Shown here piece by piece: positions 44,350 to 54,369 of a stretch of DNA of 64,000 bases. Under the pieces are notes generated by a model. That model was not told the origin of the DNA. It ran no database searches and was given only the letters and a program-made list of their open reading frames with translations. Every line of letters begins with the position of its first letter. Positions within the stretch are counted from its first letter, which is position 1. The DNA lies in assembly GCA_002439095.1 (NCBI GenBank), contig DJOT01000022.1, forward strand, positions 3,586 to 67,585. The letters are read 5' to 3'. The position numbers and the translations under genes are program-made. The stretch comes from Bacteroidales bacterium UBA6431 (GTDB lineage Bacteria > Bacteroidota > Bacteroidia > Bacteroidales > UBA932).

Positions 44350-46142
44350 CACTACATCGATCGGGCGGAGTGGCCACATTTGCTAAATAGTTGATTTTTA
44401 AATAAATTATAGTTTTGATGTTTGCCATTGTCGAAAATATCCCTTAAATTTGTAGTGCTACTTAATACTACAATATAAAGCATCCCGATATGGCATTTAT
44501 AAGGGTTCAGAAATTGGTGCGGGACAGTAACGGGAATATTCTCAGCGGCAGTGCGGCCATCAAGGAGTCGCAGTACGTCAAGGATGGAGGCAAGTTCCAT
44601 TCCAGACAGATTGTACGTGAACGTCTCGGGAAGGTCGTCTGGCTGGCTTCGGACGGCAAATCCGGAATATTCCTTTCCCCCAGCAGAGGACGTGTGTCCT
44701 ATGATTCCGTCTCCGACAGTTTTGACGAGGTCGGCCGCGATGACGGACGCCTGTCCGGCGAAAGTGTCGATGTTTTTCCTGACACCGAAATCCACACCGT
44801 ATTCGGTGATGCGCACCTCCTGCTTTGCTTTCTTGTCAAGAGCGGAATGGCCGAATTGCTGAAGACTGCATTCCCCGATGAAATCGAACGGGAACGCGTC
44901 CTGTGTCATATCCTGCACAGCATCCTCCGCGACGGGAGCCGCATAAGTTGCGACAACTTCATCGAGAAGTCTTTCGCCTCCTATGTGCTTGAGGACATCC
45001 CCACGGCATCTCTCCGTTGTGATACCACATACTTCAGCATGATGGGAAAGGACAGCGTCCGTCTGGCTTTCTTCAAAGCATTTGTTGAAAAAATGAGGAA
45101 GACCAGCCCCGACTTCGGAAAGTGCTGCTACGTCGACTCTACGCCCCTTCCCAACGACATTGACAACAACCCGTTCAACGCCCTCAGTTGTCATGGGGTT
45201 GACTCCTCCTCCGTACAGACCAGGCTTGTCCTCGTACTGGACGAGGTAACCGGTTTCCCTGTCTGGTATGATATTATCCCCGGTAATGTCCTGGACATCA
45301 ATACCATAATGGCTGTGATGAATGACGTGGCCGTGAGCCTTGACATTACAATCAACTCTCTTGTGCTGGATGCCGGATATATATCCAAGGAAGTGATACA
45401 CGCCTTTCACAACGGCACCGAGAAGTCGCTTGTCGGCAGGATGCCGGCAAGGAAGGGCTTCCCGTTCAAGACGCTCTACCACGAGTTCAAGTCCAGCCTG
45501 GACAAAGGGAAATACCGTTTTGTCCGTGGAGGTCACGTCTACTTTGGCAAGAGGAAGGAGATTGAACTTTTTGGTGAGAGGATCTTTGCCTATGTTTATG
45601 TGGATAAGCACAACGCCCTCCAAAGGGAGCGCAACTACATGCTTGATCACCCCGAGGAATACGCCGCCCTGAAGGATAAAGAGAAGGACTGGATGTCTGT
45701 GCGCTTCGGTTACTTCGTGCTGCTTTCCAACAGGAAACTCGAGCCTGTCGACCTGCTCACAGAATACTTCGGCAGAACTGATATCGAAGGAGTCATTAAG
45801 ACCAGCAAGGAGTATCTCGGGCTGCTGCCGCTGGCCAAGTGGTCCGCAGACACCGTGCGGGGAAAGATCCTCAGTGACATAATGAACACCATCATCTTCC
45901 TGAACATGCGTAAAGCCTTGGATGAAAGCGGACTGTCGGTCAGTGAAGTGACCGGCAAGACTCAATCCCTCATGTGCTTCTGCAATAAGCATGGCGAAAT
46001 ATTGATAGAAACACCTAATAAAAAAGTCAAAGCGTACTACAAGCTCATCGGCGAGACCGTCCCGGCAAGCCTGAAAATCAAGGACTTCCGCCGGAAGGTC
46101 ATGCTCGCGTAATTGTAGTGCTACTTTTGGCATTATCTAAGG
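44328..46142 (+). mobile_element. Intact IS, IS4/IS1634-like, 1815 bp, inside the helicase gene
   Basis: Terminal inverted repeats share CAAAAGTAGCACTACA (44341-44356) with its complement at 46115-46130; outside this, about 13 more bases at each end (CTTTAG..GCG left) match imperfectly. A 5-bp TTGAT duplication flanks it. One transposase gene fills it. A 172-bp remnant of a second copy lies inverted at 54370-54541. Confidence 0.8.
44490..46112 (+). CDS. IS4/IS1634-like DDE transposase
   Basis: A 540-aa protein. The N-terminal MAFIRVQKLVRDSNGNILSG opening and DDE catalytic core are visible: first Asp in CCYVDSTPLP, second Asp in LVLDAGYISKE, Glu in DIEGVIKTSKEYLGLLPL. Length is as expected for the family and the frame is intact, so the element may still be mobile. 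A leftward open frame of almost the same span is a shadow. Confidence 0.85.
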   Translation: MAFIRVQKLVRDSNGNILSGSAAIKESQYVKDGGKFHSRQIVRERLGKVVWLASDGKSGIFLSPSRGRVSYDSVSDSFDEVGRDDGRLSGESVDVFPDTEIHTVFGDAHLLLCFLVKSGMAELLKTAFPDEIERERVLCHILHSILRDGSRISCDNFIEKSFASYVLEDIPTASLRCDTTYFSMMGKDSVRLAFFKAFVEKMRKTSPDFGKCCYVDSTPLPNDIDNNPFNALSCHGVDSSSVQTRLVLVLDEVTGFPVWYDIIPGNVLDINTIMAVMNDVAVSLDITINSLVLDAGYISKEVIHAFHNGTEKSLVGRMPARKGFPFKTLYHEFKSSLDKGKYRFVRGGHVYFGKRKEIELFGERIFAYVYVDKHNALQRERNYMLDHPEEYAALKDKEKDWMSVRFGYFVLLSNRKLEPVDLLTEYFGRTDIEGVIKTSKEYLGLLPLAKWSADTVRGKILSDIMNTIIFLNMRKALDESGLSVSEVTGKTQSLMCFCNKHGEILIETPNKKVKAYYKLIGETVPASLKIKDFRRKVMLA

Positions 46143-49100
46143 TTGATTAATCCAGTTCTATCTGAGAAGAATATCGTTCTTCCAGAGGGAAACGAGTATT
46201 CAAAGAGAAAATGCGAGATAAAATTTGTCGATCAGAACGAAAGTGAACTTCGTCTGATAAGTGGAGCTGGCTCATATTGGTTAAACCACACAGAAAAGAT
46301 CAGCAATTTCCTAAAAGATTGTTTTGCCTTACCAATTCCTCCAATTGAAATTCACATAGAGGAGGATAAGGAAATGTGGCAAGCATACTTGGATGGTTTA
46401 AATGCACTTCTTGACGCAAAACGAGATTTGATAAAAATCGAGAACGTCACTATCCAAAAGAATGGCTTAGTTCGACTTGATTTTGACATGGATAGTCATA
46501 TCCAAAACTTTAAGGATAAAATCGAAGACGAACTTCAAGGGAAGTGTGAAATTGAGCCTACAGTAGAATTAGAAGATGGAGCCTGTACGATTTCGTTTGA
46601 TAGCTACCAAATCATTCCTGACGACACAATAGACGCAATTAAGAGTATAGGAAAGGAGTACTGTTATTCTGCAGAAGAGCAGGTAACAAACTATGTGCAT
46701 GGTTCATTGGAAGTCCTTTCTGACCCAGAAGAGCTTGCATCTATTGTTGCTGATATTGAGCAAGAATTTCATAATTTCGGATCTTCTTTTAATAAAAAAG
46801 GAGATAATGATTTCGTTGCGTCTACAGATCGTGAAATTGCCATCTTGAATCTAATTGTTGATAAATTGTGTAAGGGTATTGCTGAGGTCAGAAATACAAC
46901 CCAAATTCAAGTCGGTTTGCGCCCATCAGAGAGTTCCTTTGACATAAATTCTGTAAGATCCGACTTGCCTTTTGACTGCAAAATAGAAGCTGCTGGCAAC
47001 TTCTATATTGTTACGTCTAGAAAGCCTCTTACTACTAAAGAACAGATATTTTCTAAACTATCCTTTGTTAGCTGTAGAGCTTCGATAAGTCCACAAAGTT
47101 TTAATTCAGAAATCATTATAGATTCTGCAACCCCCAAAGGAGATGCTTATTGTTGGATCCGCAATGACATCGAACAAGCACAACATGTTGGTTCTTTGTT
47201 TAATCAGGTTCGTAAAAACTATCCCAATCAGCGCGTAAGCAGCGTATATCAATATGCTTTTAGACCAATTATTGACAAGATGATTCTGGCGGACTTGAAG
47301 TATAACAATTACGAAAACAAGTCTATCTTTGTTGATGCACCAAGATCAAGCATTGTTTTGTATCCTAAGACAGAAGAAGAATACAATACTCTCAAAGAAA
47401 CTATACAATCACAATTAGGCGAAGACGTCGAAGTTGTATTTCCAAAGTACACTCCGTCTGCCTCTGTTATATTCTTATGTGACGATATAGAATTTAGAAA
47501 ATCATTGTTCGAGAAGGTTGGTGTTGAACTTGCAGACAATCGAAAAAACTTCACTTTATATAAATTGAAGAAAGATGCAACACGATTGGATTTCGAGTTC
47601 AATTTCACTACTATAGAGGAACGAGAGAAAATTATTGCGATTATTCGTGATTGTATCTCAGGTGTACACGGTATCAAGTTAAACTTTGAAAAGTCTAACG
47701 ACAAGGGTGTAACAACTTGGAGTCTTACAGAAGATAAATCGCTTAAACTTGAATTGGAGCAGAAGCTCCAATCTGAATACCGCGAAGAGTACGTCAATTT
47801 CGTAAATGGAAAGAAATACGACGAAGTCTCAGTAATCGATGATGAAGAGTTTGCTTCAAGCAAATTCCGTTCAAGGGAGCGTATGGTTAAATCCAAGCAA
47901 CGTGCATTCTTGAAAACTGATAGTCCGAAACTTGGTACATGCAAGCGTCGAGGAATTGACTTTGCTATAATTCAACTTGATACCGAAGCGGAAGACGGCA
48001 TTGATTCTGGTGACCTTCACATAACAAAGGGAGATTACATACAATTCCCTGCGATGGGCGAGGCAATGGAATTGCTTCGTCAGAGCCGTGCAATGAATCG
48101 TATTCTACGTCCTGCATCAAAATTCAATCACAAGCCAATAAACGAAAACCTGCAAAGTTTCATATTTGATCCTAAGTATGCAGGAGAAACTGTTGTTAGC
48201 ATAACTGATGCAGTTGAAGACATTAAGAAAAACTGCATATCAAGGCCTGTTCCAAATGACAGACAGATAGAAGCTGTCGCCAAATCTGTTCTTGCTAATG
48301 ATTTGGCTTTGATACAAGGTCCTCCAGGAACAGGTAAAACAACCGTTATCGCTGAAATAATTTGGCAATCAATAAGACGGAATCCAGAATGCAAAATTCT
48401 GCTCACATCACAGACGAACCTTGCAGTAGACAATGCACTTGAAAGACTGCAGGGGCAGCCTGGTATTCGTCCTATTCGTATTGGTAAGCCAGATAAACTT
48501 GAGCCAGAAGGTCGAAGATTCTCTATACCTATTATTGATAGTTGGACTGCAGATTCTAAACAAAATGGCGATAATGCTGCGAAAATATGGATTGACAGAA
48601 TTTGCAATGCCATTTCTAACGATCCTAAATATGCTACTGCGACATCAGCATGGAAAAAAGAACTGGAAGACCAAGATCAACAGTCTCGGAGCCAATTCTG
48701 TCGGTTGTACAAAAAAAATGTAAATCTTGTTGCAGCAACATGTAGCATTTGTGGTTCTACGGATTTTATGAGAACATATTGCGACATTTTTGGTGGCAAT
48801 CAAAATGACGACATGTTCTTTGATGTAGTTATCATGGATGAAGCTTCAAAGGCGACTCCTCTTGAAATGGCAGTTCCGTTGGTTCTCGGCAAGAAAATTA
48901 TTATCATTGGTGACCATAAGCAGTTGCCTCCGATGTTAGACGAAAATACCATTGATTCATCATTGGAAAAGATAGGCCAAAAAGAATTGGCAGAAAAGCT
49001 TCGTAAGGCAGAATCACAGTTTAAGCGATTGTTCGAATCGGCTGCAAAGGTTCGTAAGACTATCGTTTCAACACTTGATACGCAGTACCGTATGCATGAA

Positions 49101-49745
49101 GACATCATGAATACCATTAAGCAATTCTACGAAGAAGAATTGGCTGCTACAGGTGGCCTTAAATGTGGTATCTTGCAATCCATGGATGATCCTGATCTTA
49201 GTAATAAGGGAAGTAGGTGGCATGGCTTAAGCCTCGAACCAATATTCAAACCTGAATACCATGCAATTTGGATAGACGTAACTACACCAGAAACCCGATT
49301 AAACCCAGGTTATAAGAATGAAGGTGAGTTGAAGGCTATTGATATGGTGTTGAAAGCTCTGCAACAATCGGAAGGCTTTGATGAGTTCATGAAGGCTCAA
49401 AAGAAGCCTGAAGACAAAGAGATTGGTATCATCACATTCTATAGTGCTCAAAGCCGTGAAATAAAGCGCAAATATAAGGATTGTGGTTATAGAATGGATG
49501 TCGTCGACCGATTCCAAGGTATGGAACGTAACATTATTATTGTATCAACTGTCCGAAGCAATGCTAAGAATAACATTGGTTTTGCAAAAGAGATAGAGCG
49601 TATAAATGTTGCTTTCTCTCGTGCTCGCAGATTGCTTATTGTTGTCGGTAACAAACGCCAATTCGAAAGCAATAGCAACTATGCTGCATCCATTCAGAGT
49701 ATGAAGACATTTCCTGTTGAACAATTAAGAGCCGCATTACGATGA
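46143..49745 (+). CDS. SF1 superfamily DNA2/NAM7 (COG1112-like) helicase, main part
   Basis: 1200 codons from TTG 46143, the right TTGAT copy. About 720 residues of unassigned N-terminal sequence precede the SF1 core: Walker A QGPPGTGKTT (about 724), DEASKATP (about 899), GDHKQLPPM, TQYRMH, VDRFQGMERNIIIVST and NVAFSRARRLLIVVGN. These are motifs of Upf1-like helicases. It is the first gene of a four-gene operon; its stop overlaps the PLD gene by ATGA. With the IS present, only a shortened protein from TTG or an internal start could be made, so the operon may be silent or partly active. Confidence 0.85.
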   Translation: MINPVLSEKNIVLPEGNEYSKRKCEIKFVDQNESELRLISGAGSYWLNHTEKISNFLKDCFALPIPPIEIHIEEDKEMWQAYLDGLNALLDAKRDLIKIENVTIQKNGLVRLDFDMDSHIQNFKDKIEDELQGKCEIEPTVELEDGACTISFDSYQIIPDDTIDAIKSIGKEYCYSAEEQVTNYVHGSLEVLSDPEELASIVADIEQEFHNFGSSFNKKGDNDFVASTDREIAILNLIVDKLCKGIAEVRNTTQIQVGLRPSESSFDINSVRSDLPFDCKIEAAGNFYIVTSRKPLTTKEQIFSKLSFVSCRASISPQSFNSEIIIDSATPKGDAYCWIRNDIEQAQHVGSLFNQVRKNYPNQRVSSVYQYAFRPIIDKMILADLKYNNYENKSIFVDAPRSSIVLYPKTEEEYNTLKETIQSQLGEDVEVVFPKYTPSASVIFLCDDIEFRKSLFEKVGVELADNRKNFTLYKLKKDATRLDFEFNFTTIEEREKIIAIIRDCISGVHGIKLNFEKSNDKGVTTWSLTEDKSLKLELEQKLQSEYREEYVNFVNGKKYDEVSVIDDEEFASSKFRSRERMVKSKQRAFLKTDSPKLGTCKRRGIDFAIIQLDTEAEDGIDSGDLHITKGDYIQFPAMGEAMELLRQSRAMNRILRPASKFNHKPINENLQSFIFDPKYAGETVVSITDAVEDIKKNCISRPVPNDRQIEAVAKSVLANDLALIQGPPGTGKTTVIAEIIWQSIRRNPECKILLTSQTNLAVDNALERLQGQPGIRPIRIGKPDKLEPEGRRFSIPIIDSWTADSKQNGDNAAKIWIDRICNAISNDPKYATATSAWKKELEDQDQQSRSQFCRLYKKNVNLVAATCSICGSTDFMRTYCDIFGGNQNDDMFFDVVIMDEASKATPLEMAVPLVLGKKIIIIGDHKQLPPMLDENTIDSSLEKIGQKELAEKLRKAESQFKRLFESAAKVRKTIVSTLDTQYRMHEDIMNTIKQFYEEELAATGGLKCGILQSMDDPDLSNKGSRWHGLSLEPIFKPEYHAIWIDVTTPETRLNPGYKNEGELKAIDMVLKALQQSEGFDEFMKAQKKPEDKEIGIITFYSAQSREIKRKYKDCGYRMDVVDRFQGMERNIIIVSTVRSNAKNNIGFAKEIERINVAFSRARRLLIVVGNKRQFESNSNYAASIQSMKTFPVEQLRAALR

Positions 49746-52102
49746 AAAATAAAAGACAAAAGACAAATAAAAGACAGCAAGTTGCTATTGTAGAAAGTTT
49801 AGACACTAAGATAGCAAAAGCTGTTTATGCCGAAAAAAAGATTTCGGAAAGAATCATCGGCTATTTCCCTTACGAGCTTCAGTTTGTAAAGGCTACATAT
49901 TTTGGTACAACTCAACGACCTGCTAAAATTTCTGCAATTGAAAAAGGAATAGTTGGCATACTGCTAATTGATGGCCATTCGTCTTTTAGCACCATTGGTC
50001 AAATCCTTGGATTAGATGTAGTTAATGACAAAGCAGAAAAGTCAATCTTGTCAAAAGCTTTGGATGGACTTCGATCTTTTAATGCTATTGAAGGTGACGA
50101 CGACTATATTGCTCTTACCGAAGCAGGTAAGGTGTATGCTGACAAAGGTGAACGTCCTGACACATACCAAAAGTCTTTTGACATATTTGTAGATTCAGAC
50201 CACGCTGATTGGAAAACTATTAAAAATGCATTGTCTACAGTAAATGAGCATATAAAATTTATCAACACCAAGTGTGAAGATTTGTCTTTAACAATAGATG
50301 AAATAAAAGAATATGCGGCTGTACAGGCTCAAGATGTACATTATCCCCAAGAGCGTTATTTGCTAGAAAGTGCAGATTGGAAAGAAGGACATAAAGGTAG
50401 CTATAAAATGTACATATGCTTTGTGCAAGGTGTAAGTACTGGTATTGTTAGAGCTTTTGCATTTGATGAAAACATAAACAGCCTTAATCCTGTTGTCGCA
50501 GAATACATCAATAGCGATGCTACCTTGGCATCCCAGTTGTTGGATAAATGTATAAAGTTAGAGTGCGAAATGAATTTTGGCACTCAAATACTTGATGAAG
50601 AAGCTGCAAAGGAAGCGAAAGCTAATGTTTCGCAAGACATTATCGAGGCTGAAAAGCGTCTTGTTGATGAAGAGGCAGAAGAGGAGCAAATAGTTGAAGA
50701 AACAAATGCTGAAAATGAGAGCAATAACGTAGAAAAAACTTCAATTGCAAAACCTGCAAAAGAGACAACAGTAAAGACAAAAGATCGCCTTCATAAGAAA
50801 GCTTTGTACGACTCTGTTTCATTTGAAGTTGAATTGCAGAAGATTTTCAAGGAAGATAATCCAGATGAAATATGGCTTATGAGTCCATGGATTAGAAAAA
50901 CTGCATTTATGAATGACAGAGGCCCTCTTATTGAGAATTTCTTGGCAGATGAAAACAAGCGCATATTTATTGCTTATTCCGAACCAGCTCAATCTCCAAA
51001 TAATGAGAAACCTATGATAGATGAAGAAGTTGAGCCAGGAATAAAAATGCTCGCAGATCAATATCCAAACTTCTTTTACGTTCAATTGCCAGAGTTTCAT
51101 TTTAAGAATGTCATTGAAGTAAAGGGAGATCAAAAGATACTATTTTCAGGCAGCTTCAATGTCCTGTCATTCTATGTTTCTGAGCATCAAACACATGTTA
51201 GACGTGAAGAAATGGCATTGGCTAACCCATCAATAGCAAAAAGCAAATACGTTAGTTTCCAAGTTGAATTTGCAGAAAAATATGCAGAGCGTATTAAGAA
51301 AGCAATTGAGGAATTGAGTCTAGAAGCTGTTGAAAGTTACAAAAATGAAAGAATGGACTACTTCCTTAGCATTGATAATTCTGAAATAAAAAAACTATAT
51401 CTCCCTATAGTTGAACTGTTAGAAGAAAAGAAGTATCAAGGTATTGTTTCGTCTATACGTAAGCGTTTGACTACAATTGGACAACAACTCCTCGCTCTTG
51501 CCAATACCATAGGTGTTAATAGCAAGAAAAAGATAGAGTTAAAGAAAGAGTTGGATATCATTGAGAAAAATATGAACACAAATTCCGTTGATGATCCGTC
51601 ATTGGCTGAGCTTCTTTCCAACAACAAACAGTTGCTTGAACACGTCAAAGAACAAAAGATTTTCCCAGGAAGAAAGGAAGGCTTTAAGGGAAATAACCCT
51701 CAGCAAAGACCAACAAGCCCAAGAACAATAGGTGCTGTGCAGCAAAGTGGTATTCTTAGTGAAGATCCAGAAGCAACTAAAGACGGTCTATCTTTGTATC
51801 TAGCAAGACTTAGTCAGGCATTCATTAATCGGGAGATAAAGAAGACTCCTATGAATGACAAACTGCTTGCTATAGTTCAAGATGATGAACTCGTCAAACT
51901 AATGGAAATGCTTACAGTCATGCCTTCACGTAACAGAGATAATGCTTTTGATTTATCAATTGGTATTAGCAGTTATTTGTTTATGTATCATACACTTTTC
52001 AATCACAAGGAAGATTTTACTGCAAAGCAAAAGCGAACAAAGCAACGCTTAATTCAAGTGAATCAAAACAATATACAAGAAATAGTAAAGAAGTTATCAT
52101 AA
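49742..52102 (+). CDS. PLD-type phosphodiesterase, helicase partner
   Basis: A 786-aa protein. The N-terminal half has a winged-helix-like region (about 60-130), then an acidic Lys/Glu-rich linker (about 285-345) and a PLD-like domain (about 355-540) with EIWLMSPWIRKTAF and HFKNVIEVKGD followed by LFSGSFNVLSF (about 451-472), an HxK-type phosphodiesterase motif. Only one such motif is seen, so it would act as a dimer or with a degenerate half. The C-terminus is helical. Translationally coupled to the helicase and 1 bp from the next gene. A nuclease role is inferred. Confidence 0.75.
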   Translation: MKNKRQKTNKRQQVAIVESLDTKIAKAVYAEKKISERIIGYFPYELQFVKATYFGTTQRPAKISAIEKGIVGILLIDGHSSFSTIGQILGLDVVNDKAEKSILSKALDGLRSFNAIEGDDDYIALTEAGKVYADKGERPDTYQKSFDIFVDSDHADWKTIKNALSTVNEHIKFINTKCEDLSLTIDEIKEYAAVQAQDVHYPQERYLLESADWKEGHKGSYKMYICFVQGVSTGIVRAFAFDENINSLNPVVAEYINSDATLASQLLDKCIKLECEMNFGTQILDEEAAKEAKANVSQDIIEAEKRLVDEEAEEEQIVEETNAENESNNVEKTSIAKPAKETTVKTKDRLHKKALYDSVSFEVELQKIFKEDNPDEIWLMSPWIRKTAFMNDRGPLIENFLADENKRIFIAYSEPAQSPNNEKPMIDEEVEPGIKMLADQYPNFFYVQLPEFHFKNVIEVKGDQKILFSGSFNVLSFYVSEHQTHVRREEMALANPSIAKSKYVSFQVEFAEKYAERIKKAIEELSLEAVESYKNERMDYFLSIDNSEIKKLYLPIVELLEEKKYQGIVSSIRKRLTTIGQQLLALANTIGVNSKKKIELKKELDIIEKNMNTNSVDDPSLAELLSNNKQLLEHVKEQKIFPGRKEGFKGNNPQQRPTSPRTIGAVQQSGILSEDPEATKDGLSLYLARLSQAFINREIKKTPMNDKLLAIVQDDELVKLMEMLTVMPSRNRDNAFDLSIGISSYLFMYHTLFNHKEDFTAKQKRTKQRLIQVNQNNIQEIVKKLS

Positions 52103-52103
52103 C

Positions 52104-52739
52104 ATGTCAAGATTCGAATCATCAAGATTTGTGCGCAACCCTCAGGTAATGCATGTGGATGTATTAAAGTCCGCATGCGATGCTTTGGGGTGGCAATACA
52201 CCATCCAAGATAACATACTAACAGTTTCGGATGCTAAACAGAAATCTCGCCTATATGGTGAGTTTGCATTAAAGTTGAACCTTACAACAAATGAAGTCAC
52301 TTACAACACGTATTATATGCCTAATGCCGCCCAAAAGGTATTAGAACTTCAAGAGCAATTCTACGCATTAAATGCCACATATGCAAAGAACTCATTAATT
52401 CAAGAGTTTAAGAAGAAAGGGTTTAATTACAAGGAGAATGAACATTTCACACCAAACTCAGAAGAGGTATATAGCTTCTATATGGTTGGACGCTCTAAAG
52501 ATAAAAACGAGACGGAACCTGTTGCGCAAATAAAGTTCACCATCCTTAAAGATGGCACGATAGTAACAGATTCCGACTATTTGCCTAACGATGTCAATGA
52601 GCGTGCTCATGACGCAATGGATGTTTTGGAACAGCTGTTAGGAAACAAGCGTGTGATGACAAAGAAACCTATACCTGCGAAATATGCAGGAAAGCTTAAG
52701 CCTCGCCGAGTAAATATTCAAACTATTGAACAGAAATAG
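52104..52739 (+). CDS. DUF1257/Ycf35-like protein
   Basis: A 211-aa protein. VDVLKSACDALGWQYTIQDN and the later YALNATYAKNSLIQEFKKKG match the layout of DUF1257 (Ycf35) proteins, which in other bacteria and plastids are linked with the Ycf46 ATPase. The second half (EVYSFYMVGRSKDKN onward) is an extra domain with IKFTILKDGTIVTDS. Assignment is moderate, but supported by the Ycf46-like gene 2 bp downstream. Confidence 0.65.
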   Translation: MSRFESSRFVRNPQVMHVDVLKSACDALGWQYTIQDNILTVSDAKQKSRLYGEFALKLNLTTNEVTYNTYYMPNAAQKVLELQEQFYALNATYAKNSLIQEFKKKGFNYKENEHFTPNSEEVYSFYMVGRSKDKNETEPVAQIKFTILKDGTIVTDSDYLPNDVNERAHDAMDVLEQLLGNKRVMTKKPIPAKYAGKLKPRRVNIQTIEQK

Positions 52740-52741
52740 CC

Positions 52742-54355
52742 ATGGAATCAATTTATACAAAAATCAAGGATATGCTATCTGCATATTACCCCGTGTTTTA
52801 TCTGAATAGTTTTGAATATGACAGGACAAAACAGAAAATAGAGGGAATTGCAGACCTTTTACGCACAGATAATAAGGAGGTGCGTATCTATACTTGGAAT
52901 TGTGTAGAGGGCTTGATGGAGAAGACCCCAGAAGGCTCTTTGTATAAAGGAGAAGAATACGATGAACCAGAAATGACTTTGAAGTATATCTACAAGAATG
53001 AGAATAGAGAAATTAAAGATATCTTTATTCTTGAAGATCTGAGCAATTACATTGAAGAGGATAAAATCAAGTATTACATCCGTAAGATAGCTGAGCATGC
53101 AAAATTCACGAACACTCATGCAATTATCTTGTCTGCTATTTACAAGTTACCAACAGAACTGGAGAAATATGTAACTGTTCTTAATATACCTCTACCAGAT
53201 AGAACAGACATGGAGCGAACCTTGGCTGTTGTAGAACGACAAACTAAGAAGAATCTTTCTGTTGAGATGAGAAACAAAATGGTAGATGCAGCATTAGGCA
53301 TGACCTCAATGGAAGCAGACCTTGCATTTTGTTTAGCGGCTGTTAAAGATAGTCTTGGAGAAAATGCCCCCTATACAGTTTCAGCAGAAAAGGAGCAAAT
53401 CATTCGCAAATCAGGCATCTTGGATTTCTTTCCCAAAAATGAAAGTTTGAAAGATGTTGGTGGTATGGATGTTCTGAAGGATTGGCTATTCAAACGTCAA
53501 ATAGCTTATCAAAAGAGAGCAAGAGATTGGGGATTGCAAGAGCCTAAAGGTTTATTATTGCTTGGTGTCCCTGGCTGTGGCAAGAGTTTGACGGCAAAAA
53601 GCATAGCCTCTTTCTGGAATATGCCATTACTACGTTTGGATGTCGGCAAAGTATTCCAAGGATTAGTTGGAAGTAGCGAAGATAATATTAGGAAAGCAAT
53701 AGCAACTGCAGAAGCAGTCGCGCCATGTGTGTTATGGATTGACGAAATAGAAAAAGGACTTGGTGGAGCTCAATCAAGTGGATCTACTGATGGCGGTGTG
53801 ACTTCGCGCATCTTTTCAACTATTCTGACATGGATGCAAGAAAAGACTTCTCCTGTTTTTGTCGTTGCTACAGCCAACAATATCAATCAACTTCCTCCAG
53901 AATTATTGCGCAAAGGGCGTTTTGATGAGATTTTTTTTGTTGATCTTCCATCAAAGGAGGAGCGCAAAAACATCTTTACCATTCATCTTAACAAGAAAGG
54001 TCAAAACCCGACAAATTACCCTATGGAGTCTCTCGCCAATAATACTGAAGGTTTTAATGGTGCAGAAATCGAAGAGTGTATTAAAGAAGCGATGTTTGAT
54101 GCTTATGTTGAAAAACCAGAGAATCCTCAACTTAAGACAACGCATCTAATGAATGCGATTTTAAAAACAGTCCCGTTGTCTACCACGATGAAAGAGCAAA
54201 TTGCTGCGCTTAGAAATTGGGCAGCAACGAGAGCAAAGAATGCCTCAATTATTGTAAGGAAAGAGCAACAGAAGGAAATGCCAATTCTTCTAACTCGTCC
54301 AGAGTTGGAATTGGAAAGGTCATTTGACTTGAACAACTCCAAAGAGAATAAATAA
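52742..54355 (+). CDS. Ycf46-like AAA ATPase
   Basis: A 537-aa protein. An N-terminal degenerate P-loop-like region (residues 1-220) precedes a FtsH-like AAA module: GLLLLGVPGCGKSLTAKSIA (about 268), RLDVGKVFQGLVGSSEDNIR, VLWIDEIEKGLGG (about 328), ATANNINQLPPELLRKGRFD with arginine finger region. This is the Ycf46 pattern. It could remodel or load the partner proteins using ATP. It is the last gene of the operon, ending 14 bp before an inverted IS remnant. Confidence 0.85.
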   Translation: MESIYTKIKDMLSAYYPVFYLNSFEYDRTKQKIEGIADLLRTDNKEVRIYTWNCVEGLMEKTPEGSLYKGEEYDEPEMTLKYIYKNENREIKDIFILEDLSNYIEEDKIKYYIRKIAEHAKFTNTHAIILSAIYKLPTELEKYVTVLNIPLPDRTDMERTLAVVERQTKKNLSVEMRNKMVDAALGMTSMEADLAFCLAAVKDSLGENAPYTVSAEKEQIIRKSGILDFFPKNESLKDVGGMDVLKDWLFKRQIAYQKRARDWGLQEPKGLLLLGVPGCGKSLTAKSIASFWNMPLLRLDVGKVFQGLVGSSEDNIRKAIATAEAVAPCVLWIDEIEKGLGGAQSSGSTDGGVTSRIFSTILTWMQEKTSPVFVVATANNINQLPPELLRKGRFDEIFFVDLPSKEERKNIFTIHLNKKGQNPTNYPMESLANNTEGFNGAEIEECIKEAMFDAYVEKPENPQLKTTHLMNAILKTVPLSTTMKEQIAALRNWAATRAKNASIIVRKEQQKEMPILLTRPELELERSFDLNNSKENK

Positions 54356-54369
54356 CGAACTATATTAAG

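Noticed and set aside
44352..46133. 593-codon leftward frame across the IS
   Set aside because: It is antisense to the transposase, which has the DDE motifs and correct length; the antisense frame shows no domain.
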